The notes: generated by a model from the letters alone, not told the origin. Shown: positions 1 through 6,257, numbered from the stretch's first letter. The stretch is DNA of 6,430 bases from Rhodospirillaceae bacterium CCH5-H10 (GCA_001557035.1 LSKJ01000562.1:1-6430); one strand, 5' to 3'. Made by a program: numbers and translations.

Positions 1-118
1 GGAAGGCGGGGGCTTGGGTCATGGCGGCCAGCCTAGCCGAACCACCAAAGGAACACAGGCCGGCAACCCGCGTTGTCGACTAGCTTTTTCGCCCCACGAT
101 CTGGAGACAGCCCCTCCC

Positions 119-661
119 ATGAAGACAGTTCGCCCGGCCCTCGCGCTCGCCGCCGCTTTCGCCACCCTGGCCGCCGCCGGCTGCGCCCAGTTCGACCAGG
201 CTTTGGCCCCGCCGCCGCCCAGCGCGCTGCAGGCGCCGATCCCGGCCGCCGAGGTCGAGTGGTCGAGGAAGAACGGCAACAACACGGTGAGCGGCATGGC
301 CAGCGTGAAGACGGGCGGCACCACCCACACCTGCGCCGGCGAGGGCGCCAACCTCATCCCCGCCAGCGCCTACGCCAGCGCGCGCATGAAGGCGATCTTC
401 GGCAACGACACCAGGGGCACCCGCGCCGCCGCCCAGAACCCGGTTAAGTTCGAGAACACCGACCCGCTCTACGTCTCCACCATGCGCCGCTCCACCTGCG
501 ACGCCTCCGGCACCTTCTCCTTCGCCCGCGTCCCCGACGGCGTCTGGTACGTCACGACCGCCGTGAAGTGGGACGGCCCGAACAACAGCGTCGAGGGCGG
601 GTCGATGATGAAGCGGGTGGACGTGCGGGGCGGGAAGCTGGTGAAGGTGACGTTGCCTTAA
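119..661 (+). CDS. Putative secreted lipoprotein of unknown function
   Basis: This gene encodes a 180-residue protein whose N-terminus looks like a lipoprotein signal peptide. It has Lys2 and Arg5, an Ala/Leu-rich hydrophobic stretch at residues 6-20, and a lipobox-like AAGC with Cys22 as the probable lipidated residue; Ala rather than Leu at -3 makes the box slightly atypical. A Pro-rich linker follows at about residues 30-43. The rest looks beta-rich, with two cysteines (72 and 127) that could form a disulfide in the periplasm. The segment around 127-150 (TC-x-ASGTFSFARVPDG-x-WYV) resembles the carboxypeptidase-regulatory or transthyretin-like beta-sandwich pattern, but I do not recognise a named family. 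The ATG at 119 was chosen over the upstream ATG at 14 because only it places a signal peptide at the N-terminus, and a GGAGA lies about 11 nt upstream. Its GC-rich codon use differs from the cassette to the right, so I take it as resident host sequence. Confidence 0.8.
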   Translation: MKTVRPALALAAAFATLAAAGCAQFDQALAPPPPSALQAPIPAAEVEWSRKNGNNTVSGMASVKTGGTTHTCAGEGANLIPASAYASARMKAIFGNDTRGTRAAAQNPVKFENTDPLYVSTMRRSTCDASGTFSFARVPDGVWYVTTAVKWDGPNNSVEGGSMMKRVDVRGGKLVKVTLP

Positions 662-695
662 GGGCGACCGGGGAGCGCCGGCCCAATCTACGCGT

Positions 696-796
696 CTACT
701 GCGTCATGTAGGTCTCGTTCTCGCGCACGAGGCTACGCCCTCGACCCGGTACAGGAAGTTGAGGCGGTGCGTCGATGCTGGCGTTGCGAGGCGCGA
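696..796 (-). pseudogene. Decayed, frameshifted 3' end of a resident GC-rich gene
   Basis: On the minus strand two adjacent short frames have host-like codon use. Positions 772-737 read THRLNFLYRVEG, with all 12 codons ending in G or C. After a 5-nt shift (732-736), positions 731-696 read LVRENETYMTQ and then TAG, with all 11 sense codons ending in G or C. The upstream frame continues weakly to about 796, and beyond about 800 the sequence turns AT-richer with no recognisable continuation. The simplest reading is the C-terminal remnant of a minus-strand gene that lost its 5' part when the cassette inserted, and that then acquired a 1- or 2-nt frameshift. I do not recognise the protein family. 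A chance run of G/C-ending codons in GC-rich noncoding DNA is the alternative. Confidence 0.45.
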
Positions 797-819
797 ACGT
801 TGGTAATAACAAACGCGCC
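790..819. other. Small inverted repeat, possible hairpin downstream of the minus-strand operon
   Basis: GGCGCG at 790-795 pairs with CGCGCC at 814-819, and TTG (800-802) with CAA (810-812) can extend the stem around the loop GTAATAA. It lies about 70 nt beyond the stop codon of the DUF6527-like gene and at the point where sequence composition changes. There is no T-tract on either side, so an intrinsic terminator is not well supported. The rest of the gap at 662-886 holds no other gene or RNA that I can identify. Confidence 0.3.
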
Positions 820-886
820 ACAGGATAGGTACATGGCAGGCGTGTCTGGTTTGCCTCGCACCGTTGTCTTTCTAGACCTGCGAATT

Positions 887-1300
887 TCATCGCCAGGATC
901 CAAATAACGATTTGAGCCACTCCCAGAAACGTAGCAGCAGGCTTCTCTGCGCGTACATGGCTTCGTAGTAAGCCTTTCTGCGTTGCTGCTCGCCCTGACG
1001 CCCAGCTGCGATCTGTGCTGCCGACCACTGATCGTGCCAGACAATTTTTCCGTTCCGAATGACGTAGTGGGACTGGCACGCTTTCTGCCAGTTGCCGACC
1101 GAGGGCCAGACGCTCGGGCCGCCCCCGGTCTCCTTAACCGACCATTCTGTAGGACCGAGGGGCGTACGAATCTTCTCACCACATCCACATGCGCAAAGAT
1201 GTGCCGCGGTGCCGAATGTTTCAGACACGTAGAGGATGCCCGGCTCAAGTTGCTTTGGCATGTACTCGACGTGTTGGAGAGTGAGAGTGCTAACTTTCAT
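887..1300 (-). CDS. DUF6527-type Cys/His-rich protein, third gene of the ubiquitin-like operon
   Basis: This gene encodes a 137-residue protein that matches my memory of the DUF6527 family, small proteins found beside multiubiquitin and ThiF genes. It opens with a typical segment, EYMPKQLEPGILYVSETFGTA (residues 12-32). A cluster of possible metal ligands follows: His34, Cys36, Cys38 and Cys40 in HLCACGCGE, then Cys75 and His78 in CQSHY. TPLGPTEW (46-53) and PSVGNW (66-71) lie between them. This layout suggests a small zinc-bound beta fold, but that is inference. The C-terminal 30 residues are helical, basic and aromatic (RFWEWLKSLFGSW), so could form an amphipathic helix that binds a membrane or partner. 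The start codon overlaps the end of the E1-like gene by 11 nt, which implies translational coupling. The biochemical role is unknown; a part in transferring or removing the ubiquitin-like tag is suggested only by its neighbours. It does not show the HxH...D pattern of JAB deubiquitinases. Confidence 0.85.
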   Translation of the reverse strand: MKVSTLTLQHVEYMPKQLEPGILYVSETFGTAAHLCACGCGEKIRTPLGPTEWSVKETGGGPSVWPSVGNWQKACQSHYVIRNGKIVWHDQWSAAQIAAGRQGEQQRRKAYYEAMYAQRSLLLRFWEWLKSLFGSWR

Positions 1301-2495
1301 CTTGGGTTGATCGGATGGTCACCCTGCAATCGCTAAGACCGAAGAGAAGATTGAGCGAAAGCGGATCGTCCTCAAGGTAGAATCCCTTGAGCTTCTTGTA
1401 GCGAATGATCGCCAACGCTGCGTTGAGTGCGTTAAGTTCGCTGATCTGGATGTTCGTCTTATACACATCGTCGGGCTGGTCGGCCAACGGCGCCAGCGCC
1501 ATGGCTCTGACTTGCTCCGCGTGCTGCTCGGAATAGTAGGTCGCTCTCATCATGCCAGAGATTGGTCCGTTCTTGCGACTCAGCCCCATTCCTACATCAA
1601 TGAATGGGATTTTTTTTGAGATCAGTAAATCGAATATCCCGGCGCGGGAGCTGCCTTTATCAACGCAGACAAAAGCGAACGTGACGTCTTCCAGATCGTT
1701 GGCGCAAGAAGCGTCCACAAACTTCGTTGTCAGTTCGAGGCCCTGTCGGAAACTACTATACCGACCTTGGTACACTTCTGCCTTGGAACGTTTGAACTCG
1801 ACATGCTCGAACCGACCGGGCGACCGGAACGCGTTATGAATGTGGAAGGGGTCCACGTCGAAGCCCCGGATTTCTTTCACGGGTGTTTTAACGAGGAAAT
1901 CGAGTAGGTATGCGCCGGTGCCACCGAGGCCAATGATCGCGACAATCTCATTCTTGAATTTGGCCGCAAGGTCGGTGATTTCAGCGCGACTAGTTAGAGT
2001 GTCATGAATCTTGAAGACTGAGTCGTCCGCAACCTGCCCAACGGACCGGAACGTGAGAACCGTGCCGCCATGACGCGCAATCGCTGGTCCGGCGATAATG
2101 CCAACATAGCTCTCGATTTTGGCGAAGAAATCTTTGAATGGGACCAGCTGCCCGTTGACGAGGGGTTTATTCGAAAATTGCCGTTGGACAATCACGTCAG
2201 CGGCACTGTCGCTCAACGCCAGATTGGTTTCACCGCCGCCAAGATTGGCGATCCGCGTGCCGTCGATATTGTGCGGATGCGAGCCGGCAAAGAATATCTG
2301 GTGATCATCCTGCACGACGTGATCGGGATCGCTGAAGACGAGCTTCGTCACGATCGCCCCGACTTGCCGCTCCAGCTTCTCGTCAAGATAGAGGATATCG
2401 CGGACGATCAGATAGTTGCTATCAAAACCGACCGCGTATCCCTTTTCGACGAGCCGACGGATGTCTTCGTTATGATTGACCAGTTTCTGAAACAT
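1290..2495 (-). CDS. ThiF/E1-like adenylyltransferase with an N-terminal DUF6791-like domain
   Basis: This 401-residue protein is expected to adenylate the C-terminus of the ubiquitin-like protein encoded upstream, with ATP. Residues about 175-390 form the ThiF/E1 fold. GLGGTG (189-194) follows a hydrophobic strand and forms the nucleotide-binding loop. FDVDPF (212-217) with Asn221 and Arg224 corresponds to the E1 D-x-D...N...R signature, Lys237 lies in SKAEV, and Asp278 in VCVDKGSSR matches the Mg-binding Asp. The segment NIQISELNALNA near 347-358 is typical of this subgroup. Residues 1-170 form an extra domain that I associate with DUF6791, with the conspicuous stretch DDHQIFFAGSHPHNIDG (63-79). 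The only cysteines I find are 263, 276 and one near 394; none sits clearly at the usual E1 thioester position. The ATG at 2495 overlaps the end of the upstream gene by 26 nt and the stop overlaps DUF6527 by 11 nt, so the three are probably one transcript. An A8 run in the coding strand lies at codons 292-294. Confidence 0.93.
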   Translation of the reverse strand: MFQKLVNHNEDIRRLVEKGYAVGFDSNYLIVRDILYLDEKLERQVGAIVTKLVFSDPDHVVQDDHQIFFAGSHPHNIDGTRIANLGGGETNLALSDSAADVIVQRQFSNKPLVNGQLVPFKDFFAKIESYVGIIAGPAIARHGGTVLTFRSVGQVADDSVFKIHDTLTSRAEITDLAAKFKNEIVAIIGLGGTGAYLLDFLVKTPVKEIRGFDVDPFHIHNAFRSPGRFEHVEFKRSKAEVYQGRYSSFRQGLELTTKFVDASCANDLEDVTFAFVCVDKGSSRAGIFDLLISKKIPFIDVGMGLSRKNGPISGMMRATYYSEQHAEQVRAMALAPLADQPDDVYKTNIQISELNALNAALAIIRYKKLKGFYLEDDPLSLNLLFGLSDCRVTIRSTQDES

Positions 2496-2775
2496 TGAAG
2501 ATCATTCCGTCTTTCACTTTGACCGACTCACCCTTCACGAGGTCGCCTTCAGGCTTGTTGCCTTGGCCCCTCTTATACGTGACTGAGTATGTGATCTCGG
2601 GGTGCTGGGCGTAGTCGGGAACCTCAAGGGCCACCAGTTCGTCGTAAGTGATTTCCTTCTTTGTCCATTTGTGCGGCGTGCCTTCTACGATGATCGTCAC
2701 CGTGTGGTCATTGCCGCCGCCCTTGCCTTGTCCCTGATTGCCGGGGGTGGGCCCCGGATTGTCATTTCTATCCAT
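2470..2775 (-). CDS. Single-domain ubiquitin-like protein (multiubiquitin family)
   Basis: This gene encodes a 101-residue small modifier. Residues 1-22 are a flexible Gly/Asn/Pro/Gln-rich tail. Residues 24-96 form one beta-grasp unit of the bacterial multiubiquitin family: VTIIVEGTPHKW (26-37), the helix region EITYDELVALEVP (41-53), HPEITYSVTYKRG (58-70) and SVKVKDGMIFNVS (84-96). Many relatives carry two or more copies of the domain; this one has a single copy. It ends in SETGQS and lacks the terminal Gly-Gly of ubiquitin, ThiS and MoaD, so Ser101 would be the activated residue unless the tail is processed. A GGAGA ribosome-binding site at 2783-2787 lies 7 nt upstream of the ATG. It is the first gene of the minus-strand operon and probably the substrate of the E1-like enzyme whose gene overlaps its 3' end. 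It has no signal peptide and should act in the cytoplasm. Confidence 0.92.
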   Translation of the reverse strand: MDRNDNPGPTPGNQGQGKGGGNDHTVTIIVEGTPHKWTKKEITYDELVALEVPDYAQHPEITYSVTYKRGQGNKPEGDLVKGESVKVKDGMIFNVSETGQS

Positions 2776-2843
2776 TTCGGTTTCTCCAACAAATTCAATG
2801 AGCTGGCGGAAGGTCGTCTTCTGCTTGCCGCATTGTTGTGGGA

Positions 2844-2873
2844 ACTTTACGATAATAGCAATTTACTTGTCAA
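2844..2873 (-). promoter_or_regulatory. Candidate sigma70-type promoter of the ubiquitin-like operon
   Basis: On the minus strand a perfect -35 box TTGACA (2868-2873) is followed, after an 18-nt spacer, by TAAAGT (2844-2849; 4 of 6 matches to TATAAT). Transcription would start near 2837 and leave a leader of about 60 nt before the ATG at 2775. The block is much more AT-rich than its surroundings. Confidence 0.5.
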
Positions 2874-2895
2874 CAATACAAATAGAGTTTACGGT
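2867..2895 (+). promoter_or_regulatory. Weak candidate promoter of the AAA/S8 operon, overlapping the divergent one
   Basis: On the plus strand TTGTCA (2867-2872; 5 of 6 matches to TTGACA) is followed after 17 nt by TACGGT (2890-2895; 3 of 6). Transcription would start near 2902, just upstream of the ribosome-binding site at 2907-2914. The -35 overlaps the -35 of the opposite promoter almost completely. The -10 is poor, so this is tentative; GATAAT at 2851-2856 is an alternative -10 but lacks a well-spaced -35. Confidence 0.3.
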
Positions 2896-2906
2896 TGCTT
2901 GCATCA

Positions 2907-2914
2907 AGAAGGGA
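2907..2914 (+). promoter_or_regulatory. Ribosome-binding site that fixes the AAA gene start
   Basis: AGAAGGGA lies 8 nt upstream of the GTG at 2923. It is the only good Shine-Dalgarno sequence near an in-frame start here. It supports a start after the intergenic region instead of an upstream ATG at 2602, which would run antisense through the ubiquitin-like gene. Confidence 0.65.
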
Positions 2915-2922
2915 ATTTTGTT

Positions 2923-4038
2923 GTGCTCACCAATCCCAAGAGTTTGCTTGAACTTACCGATGCTGCGCTTTCCGCCGATTACACGCGGGTCAAGCGCGCA
3001 GTCACTGTGATTGCAAGAGACCTTGAGAGGGCTGGCCTGAGTGGAGAGGCCAAAGAGCTGCGCGCGATGATTCGCAGGCGCGGCGTACCCCTTCGGGCGT
3101 CAGGGTACGTCGAAAGACTCCCGGTGGATGCGAAGTCGCGCTTGCCTCTTGTCGAAGAAAGACCTTGGCCAGACAGCCCCATTTTTCTTAATGAGAGCGC
3201 GTGGCACACTTTCCGCGACTTCGTTGCTGATGTTCAACACCTCGACGATTTAGCGAAGAAAGGCTTGTCAACTCGTCTGGGGCTCTTGCTGTCGGGCCCG
3301 CCTGGCACCGGCAAGACCTTGCTCGCGGGGCATCTCTCTGCGCAGCTTGGTCGTCCATTCTATGTCTTGCGGCTCGACTCCGTGATTTCGTCGCTGCTGG
3401 GTGACACAGCGAAAAACGTCCGTTCAGTGTTCGACTATGTACAAGGCAAGAATGCGCTTCTGCTTCTCGACGAGATGGATGCGCTCGCAAAACTGCGGGA
3501 TGACAGGCATGAGCTTGGTGAACTTAAGCGTGTCGTTAATACCGTGATACAGGGGCTCGATGAACTCGATCCTGCCGCGATTGTGGTCGGCGCCACCAAT
3601 CATCCGCATCTGCTAGATACGGCGATCTTCCGGCGCTTCCCTTACAAAATTGAACTACGCTCACCTGAGACATCGGTGCGTGCGGATATGTGGCGTCATT
3701 TCCTGTTTGCAGAGAAAGACGATGAAGCCCTTTCCGATCAGCTTGCAAAGCTCTCCGATGGGATGTCGGGGGCCGATATCGAGTCCGCCGCGCATACGGC
3801 GCGTCGGCACTCTATAATTGATAGCCGACCCATCGATATTGGCACAGTTACCGCAGCGGTGGTGTCAGGAAAGGGCGCGCTGCCGCAGCGCCAACCTCTA
3901 GGATCAGAACAGAAAAGGGGCACTGCCGTCATCCTAAAGGACAAATTTAAACTTAGTAACGCTGATATCGGTCGCCTGCTGAACATTACGCGGCAGGGTG
4001 TCTACAGCTATTTCAAGAGTGAAGAAGGGAGCAACTAA
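2923..4038 (+). CDS. AAA+ ATPase with C-terminal helix-turn-helix, partner of an S8 protease
   Basis: With a GTG start this gene encodes 371 residues. An N-terminal helical region (about 1-60) precedes a single AAA module of the FtsH/Vps4-like type. Walker A is GPPGTGKT (125-132), Walker B is LLLLDEMDAL (179-188, with Asp183 and Glu184), sensor 1 is Asn226 in VGATNHP, and the arginine fingers are probably Arg237 and Arg238 in IFRRF. SGADIESAAHTARR follows in the small helical lid. All catalytic residues are present, so ATP hydrolysis is expected. Residues about 338-365 (KLSNADIGRLLNITRQGVYSYFK) look like a helix-turn-helix, suggesting DNA binding or autoregulation. The open frame extends up to 2602, but that part lies opposite the ubiquitin-like gene and has no good ribosome-binding site. 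The stop codon overlaps the protease start by 1 nt. AAA/S8 peptidase gene pairs recur in bacteria; the ATPase probably unfolds substrates for the protease or controls its activity. Confidence 0.92.
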   Translation: MLTNPKSLLELTDAALSADYTRVKRAVTVIARDLERAGLSGEAKELRAMIRRRGVPLRASGYVERLPVDAKSRLPLVEERPWPDSPIFLNESAWHTFRDFVADVQHLDDLAKKGLSTRLGLLLSGPPGTGKTLLAGHLSAQLGRPFYVLRLDSVISSLLGDTAKNVRSVFDYVQGKNALLLLDEMDALAKLRDDRHELGELKRVVNTVIQGLDELDPAAIVVGATNHPHLLDTAIFRRFPYKIELRSPETSVRADMWRHFLFAEKDDEALSDQLAKLSDGMSGADIESAAHTARRHSIIDSRPIDIGTVTAAVVSGKGALPQRQPLGSEQKRGTAVILKDKFKLSNADIGRLLNITRQGVYSYFKSEEGSN

Positions 4039-6257
4039 TGGCTGACCGTCCGCCGCCGCTCCTCAACCCTGTTCTCTACTTGCAGGTTGATCCAGCGCCC
4101 GAAGCGCGGGGTGGTGGCGGCAAAGGGCGTCGAAGCATAGTGACTTCCCGTCTTCCCGATCAGATGCGTGTGCTTTCGGCAGCAAGCCGGGCTCTTATGG
4201 CTTCACGTTCGGAGTTGCCGACTTTCCATCGAAAGACGCATTTGATTGCCCGCATGTTCCCGGAGGACTCACTTGCTCCATCTCACGCTCCGAACGATCT
4301 GTTTCACCCCATCCACGGTTGTCAGCTCGTTGCTCCCGTGAAACACGGGTACCTGATTGAAGCTGACGTGGACTCGCTCGGTTACCTTACACGGGCTATT
4401 GAAAATCCAACAAACTTTCAGGTGCAGGCCGATATCTCGCGAGTGAAGGAACTTGCACCTCTCTCCCTCAATGACAAACTGCGCGGACGCTCTGTCGACG
4501 ACCTTTGGAGCGCAGCGGTCATTAATGAGGATGGGGCACGCATTTTTGTGCTCTGGCTTGCGCCATTCCGCGATCGTCAAGCGCAAACAGCGCTGCTTGG
4601 CCAAATTTCGGCGCTCTCCGAAAGCGGGACAATTCTCCCTACCTTCGGTAGCGTAGAAGGGACACTCATGGATAGCACTCTGAGTGATCCGCGTTATTCC
4701 AGCCTCGCGCGTGCGATGCGGTCTTACCGCGCGACTGGCGCAGGGCGCGCTGCAATACGTCTCACATCGCGCAACGCACTCAATCAGCTAATCGCATCTG
4801 GTTCATCGTTCCGGATCGATCCTGTGCGTCCCATTAAAGGCGCGCAGCCCGGTACCGGTAAGCACCCTGATCTATCGATGGATGTCACAAACGCGCCTAT
4901 AGTCGGCGTCATCGATGGCGGTCTGCATGCCTCCAGTTACGCTTCAGCGGAAGCTTGGCGCGCCGAACCGCTAGTGCCTGACAGTCATGCTGACCGTCTA
5001 CATGGCAACGGAGTGAGTTCGCTCGTAGTTCATGCACACGCATGGAATAATCACCGTGTTCTACCAGCCCTTAATTGCCGGGTTGGCACGGTGCAGGCGG
5101 TTGCTTCGCGCAACAGCGGACATGTGCTGGACGAAACCACATTGCTGGATCATTTGGCGCAGGTGTTTCGAGAGCATCCGGAAACAAAGGTGTGGAACAT
5201 CTCCGCAAATCAAGAGGCGCCATTTAATACGCAGGAGATTAGCTATCTGGGACATGAGCTAAGACTGCTGGCAAGACACTATGACGTGCTGCCGGTAATC
5301 TCCATCGGTAATAGGAGTACCGTCAACGCAGAGGGGCCAAATGCTCCTGCAGATTGTGAGGCTGGGCTTTCGGTCAGTGGGCGCCAAGCGGACGCGGACG
5401 GACGGCCAGGAATAGCCTGCTCGGTGAGTCTTCCTGGGCCAGGTCCTGATGGTATGATGAAACCGGATCTATCGTGGTTCTCGGAATTGCGGATGATCGG
5501 TGGTGTCACCGATACCGGCAGCAGTTACGCAGCGCCTCTAATCTCTTCCGTTGCGGCTCACACCTTCTCTAAGCTGAAAAATCCGTCCCCCGACCTTGTA
5601 AAAGCGCTCCTGATCAACGCGGCAGAGTTGGATATTCATGACTCTCGGCTCGGATGGGGCACGCCATTCAATGGTGCTTCGCCGTGGGAATGCTCCCGCG
5701 GCAGCGTAACCCTGGCATGGCGAGCCCAATTATCCCCAGGGAATGCCTACTACTGGCGCGATCTCCCTATTCCCCCGGAGATGGTCAAGAACGGGAGGCT
5801 ATGCGGTCGTGGGCGTCTCACGGCTGTACTCAAGCCACTGGTTTCGCCGATGGCATCGTCGAATTACTTCGCCACCCGACTTGAAACAGCCCTGCAATAT
5901 CCGAAGGGAGGAGACGATTGGGGCAACCTTTTAGGGACCATGAAGGAATCGTCTCTAACGGAGCTTGAAGCGCGGTCTGAGCTTGCGAAATGGCAGCCGG
6001 TTCGACGTCACTCGCGCACATTCGATGGTTTGAAATTTAACGGCAATCAGTTTCGGCTCTATGCCCGAATCTATGCGCGTGACCTCTACCAGTTCAATTA
6101 CTCCCACCAATCGGAGATCGGTCAACAAGAGGTGGCGTTTGTACTTACGCTGTGGGACGCCGATGGCGGTGATACAATACACGACTCTACTGTGCGCGCG
6201 TTAGGCAACTTCGTGGAGAGCGCCGTGCTCAACCAGGAAATTGAATTGCATAACTGA
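4038..6257 (+). CDS. Leaderless subtilisin-like serine peptidase (S8 family)
   Basis: This gene encodes a 739-residue protease with all catalytic residues of family S8. Asp293 lies in GVIDGG, His322 in HGNGVSSLVVHA, the oxyanion Asn425 in ISIGN, and the nucleophile Ser496 in TGSSYAAP, where Ser replaces the usual Thr before the nucleophile. No signal peptide or membrane segment is visible, so it should act in the cytoplasm. About 280 residues precede the catalytic domain. They contain a Gly/Arg-rich patch (ARGGGGKGRR, near 23-32) and could recognise substrates or hold the enzyme inactive. About 200 residues follow the domain, ending in a beta-rich segment (EVAFVLTLWDADGG). The ATG overlaps the TAA of the ATPase gene (TAATG), and AAGGGAG at 4025-4031 is the ribosome-binding site, so translation of the two is probably coupled. 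Substrates are unknown. Proteins carrying the ubiquitin-like tag are an attractive but unproven possibility. Confidence 0.93.
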   Translation: MADRPPPLLNPVLYLQVDPAPEARGGGGKGRRSIVTSRLPDQMRVLSAASRALMASRSELPTFHRKTHLIARMFPEDSLAPSHAPNDLFHPIHGCQLVAPVKHGYLIEADVDSLGYLTRAIENPTNFQVQADISRVKELAPLSLNDKLRGRSVDDLWSAAVINEDGARIFVLWLAPFRDRQAQTALLGQISALSESGTILPTFGSVEGTLMDSTLSDPRYSSLARAMRSYRATGAGRAAIRLTSRNALNQLIASGSSFRIDPVRPIKGAQPGTGKHPDLSMDVTNAPIVGVIDGGLHASSYASAEAWRAEPLVPDSHADRLHGNGVSSLVVHAHAWNNHRVLPALNCRVGTVQAVASRNSGHVLDETTLLDHLAQVFREHPETKVWNISANQEAPFNTQEISYLGHELRLLARHYDVLPVISIGNRSTVNAEGPNAPADCEAGLSVSGRQADADGRPGIACSVSLPGPGPDGMMKPDLSWFSELRMIGGVTDTGSSYAAPLISSVAAHTFSKLKNPSPDLVKALLINAAELDIHDSRLGWGTPFNGASPWECSRGSVTLAWRAQLSPGNAYYWRDLPIPPEMVKNGRLCGRGRLTAVLKPLVSPMASSNYFATRLETALQYPKGGDDWGNLLGTMKESSLTELEARSELAKWQPVRRHSRTFDGLKFNGNQFRLYARIYARDLYQFNYSHQSEIGQQEVAFVLTLWDADGGDTIHDSTVRALGNFVESAVLNQEIELHN

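Noticed and set aside
73..447. Long Arg-rich open frame overlapping the lipoprotein gene on the plus strand
   Set aside because: It is an out-of-frame shadow of GC-rich coding sequence with low-complexity Arg/Gly/His content and no ribosome-binding site or domain.
662..684. GGGC...GCCC hairpin just after the lipoprotein stop
   Set aside because: The stem is only four pairs with internal mismatches and has no following T-run, so it cannot be called a terminator.
733..1248. A 171-codon minus-strand open frame overlapping the DUF6527-like gene
   Set aside because: It lies in another frame of a recognised gene, has no family motif, and its apparent size comes from GC-rich shadow coding.
887..1300. 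JAB/Mov34-type deubiquitinase call for the DUF6527-like protein
   Set aside because: The HxH plus downstream Ser/Asp metal-binding pattern of JAB enzymes is absent; its Cys/His cluster has a different layout.
2070..2498. A 142-codon plus-strand frame opposite the E1-like gene
   Set aside because: It is antisense to conserved E1-like sequence and shows no independent motif or start signal.
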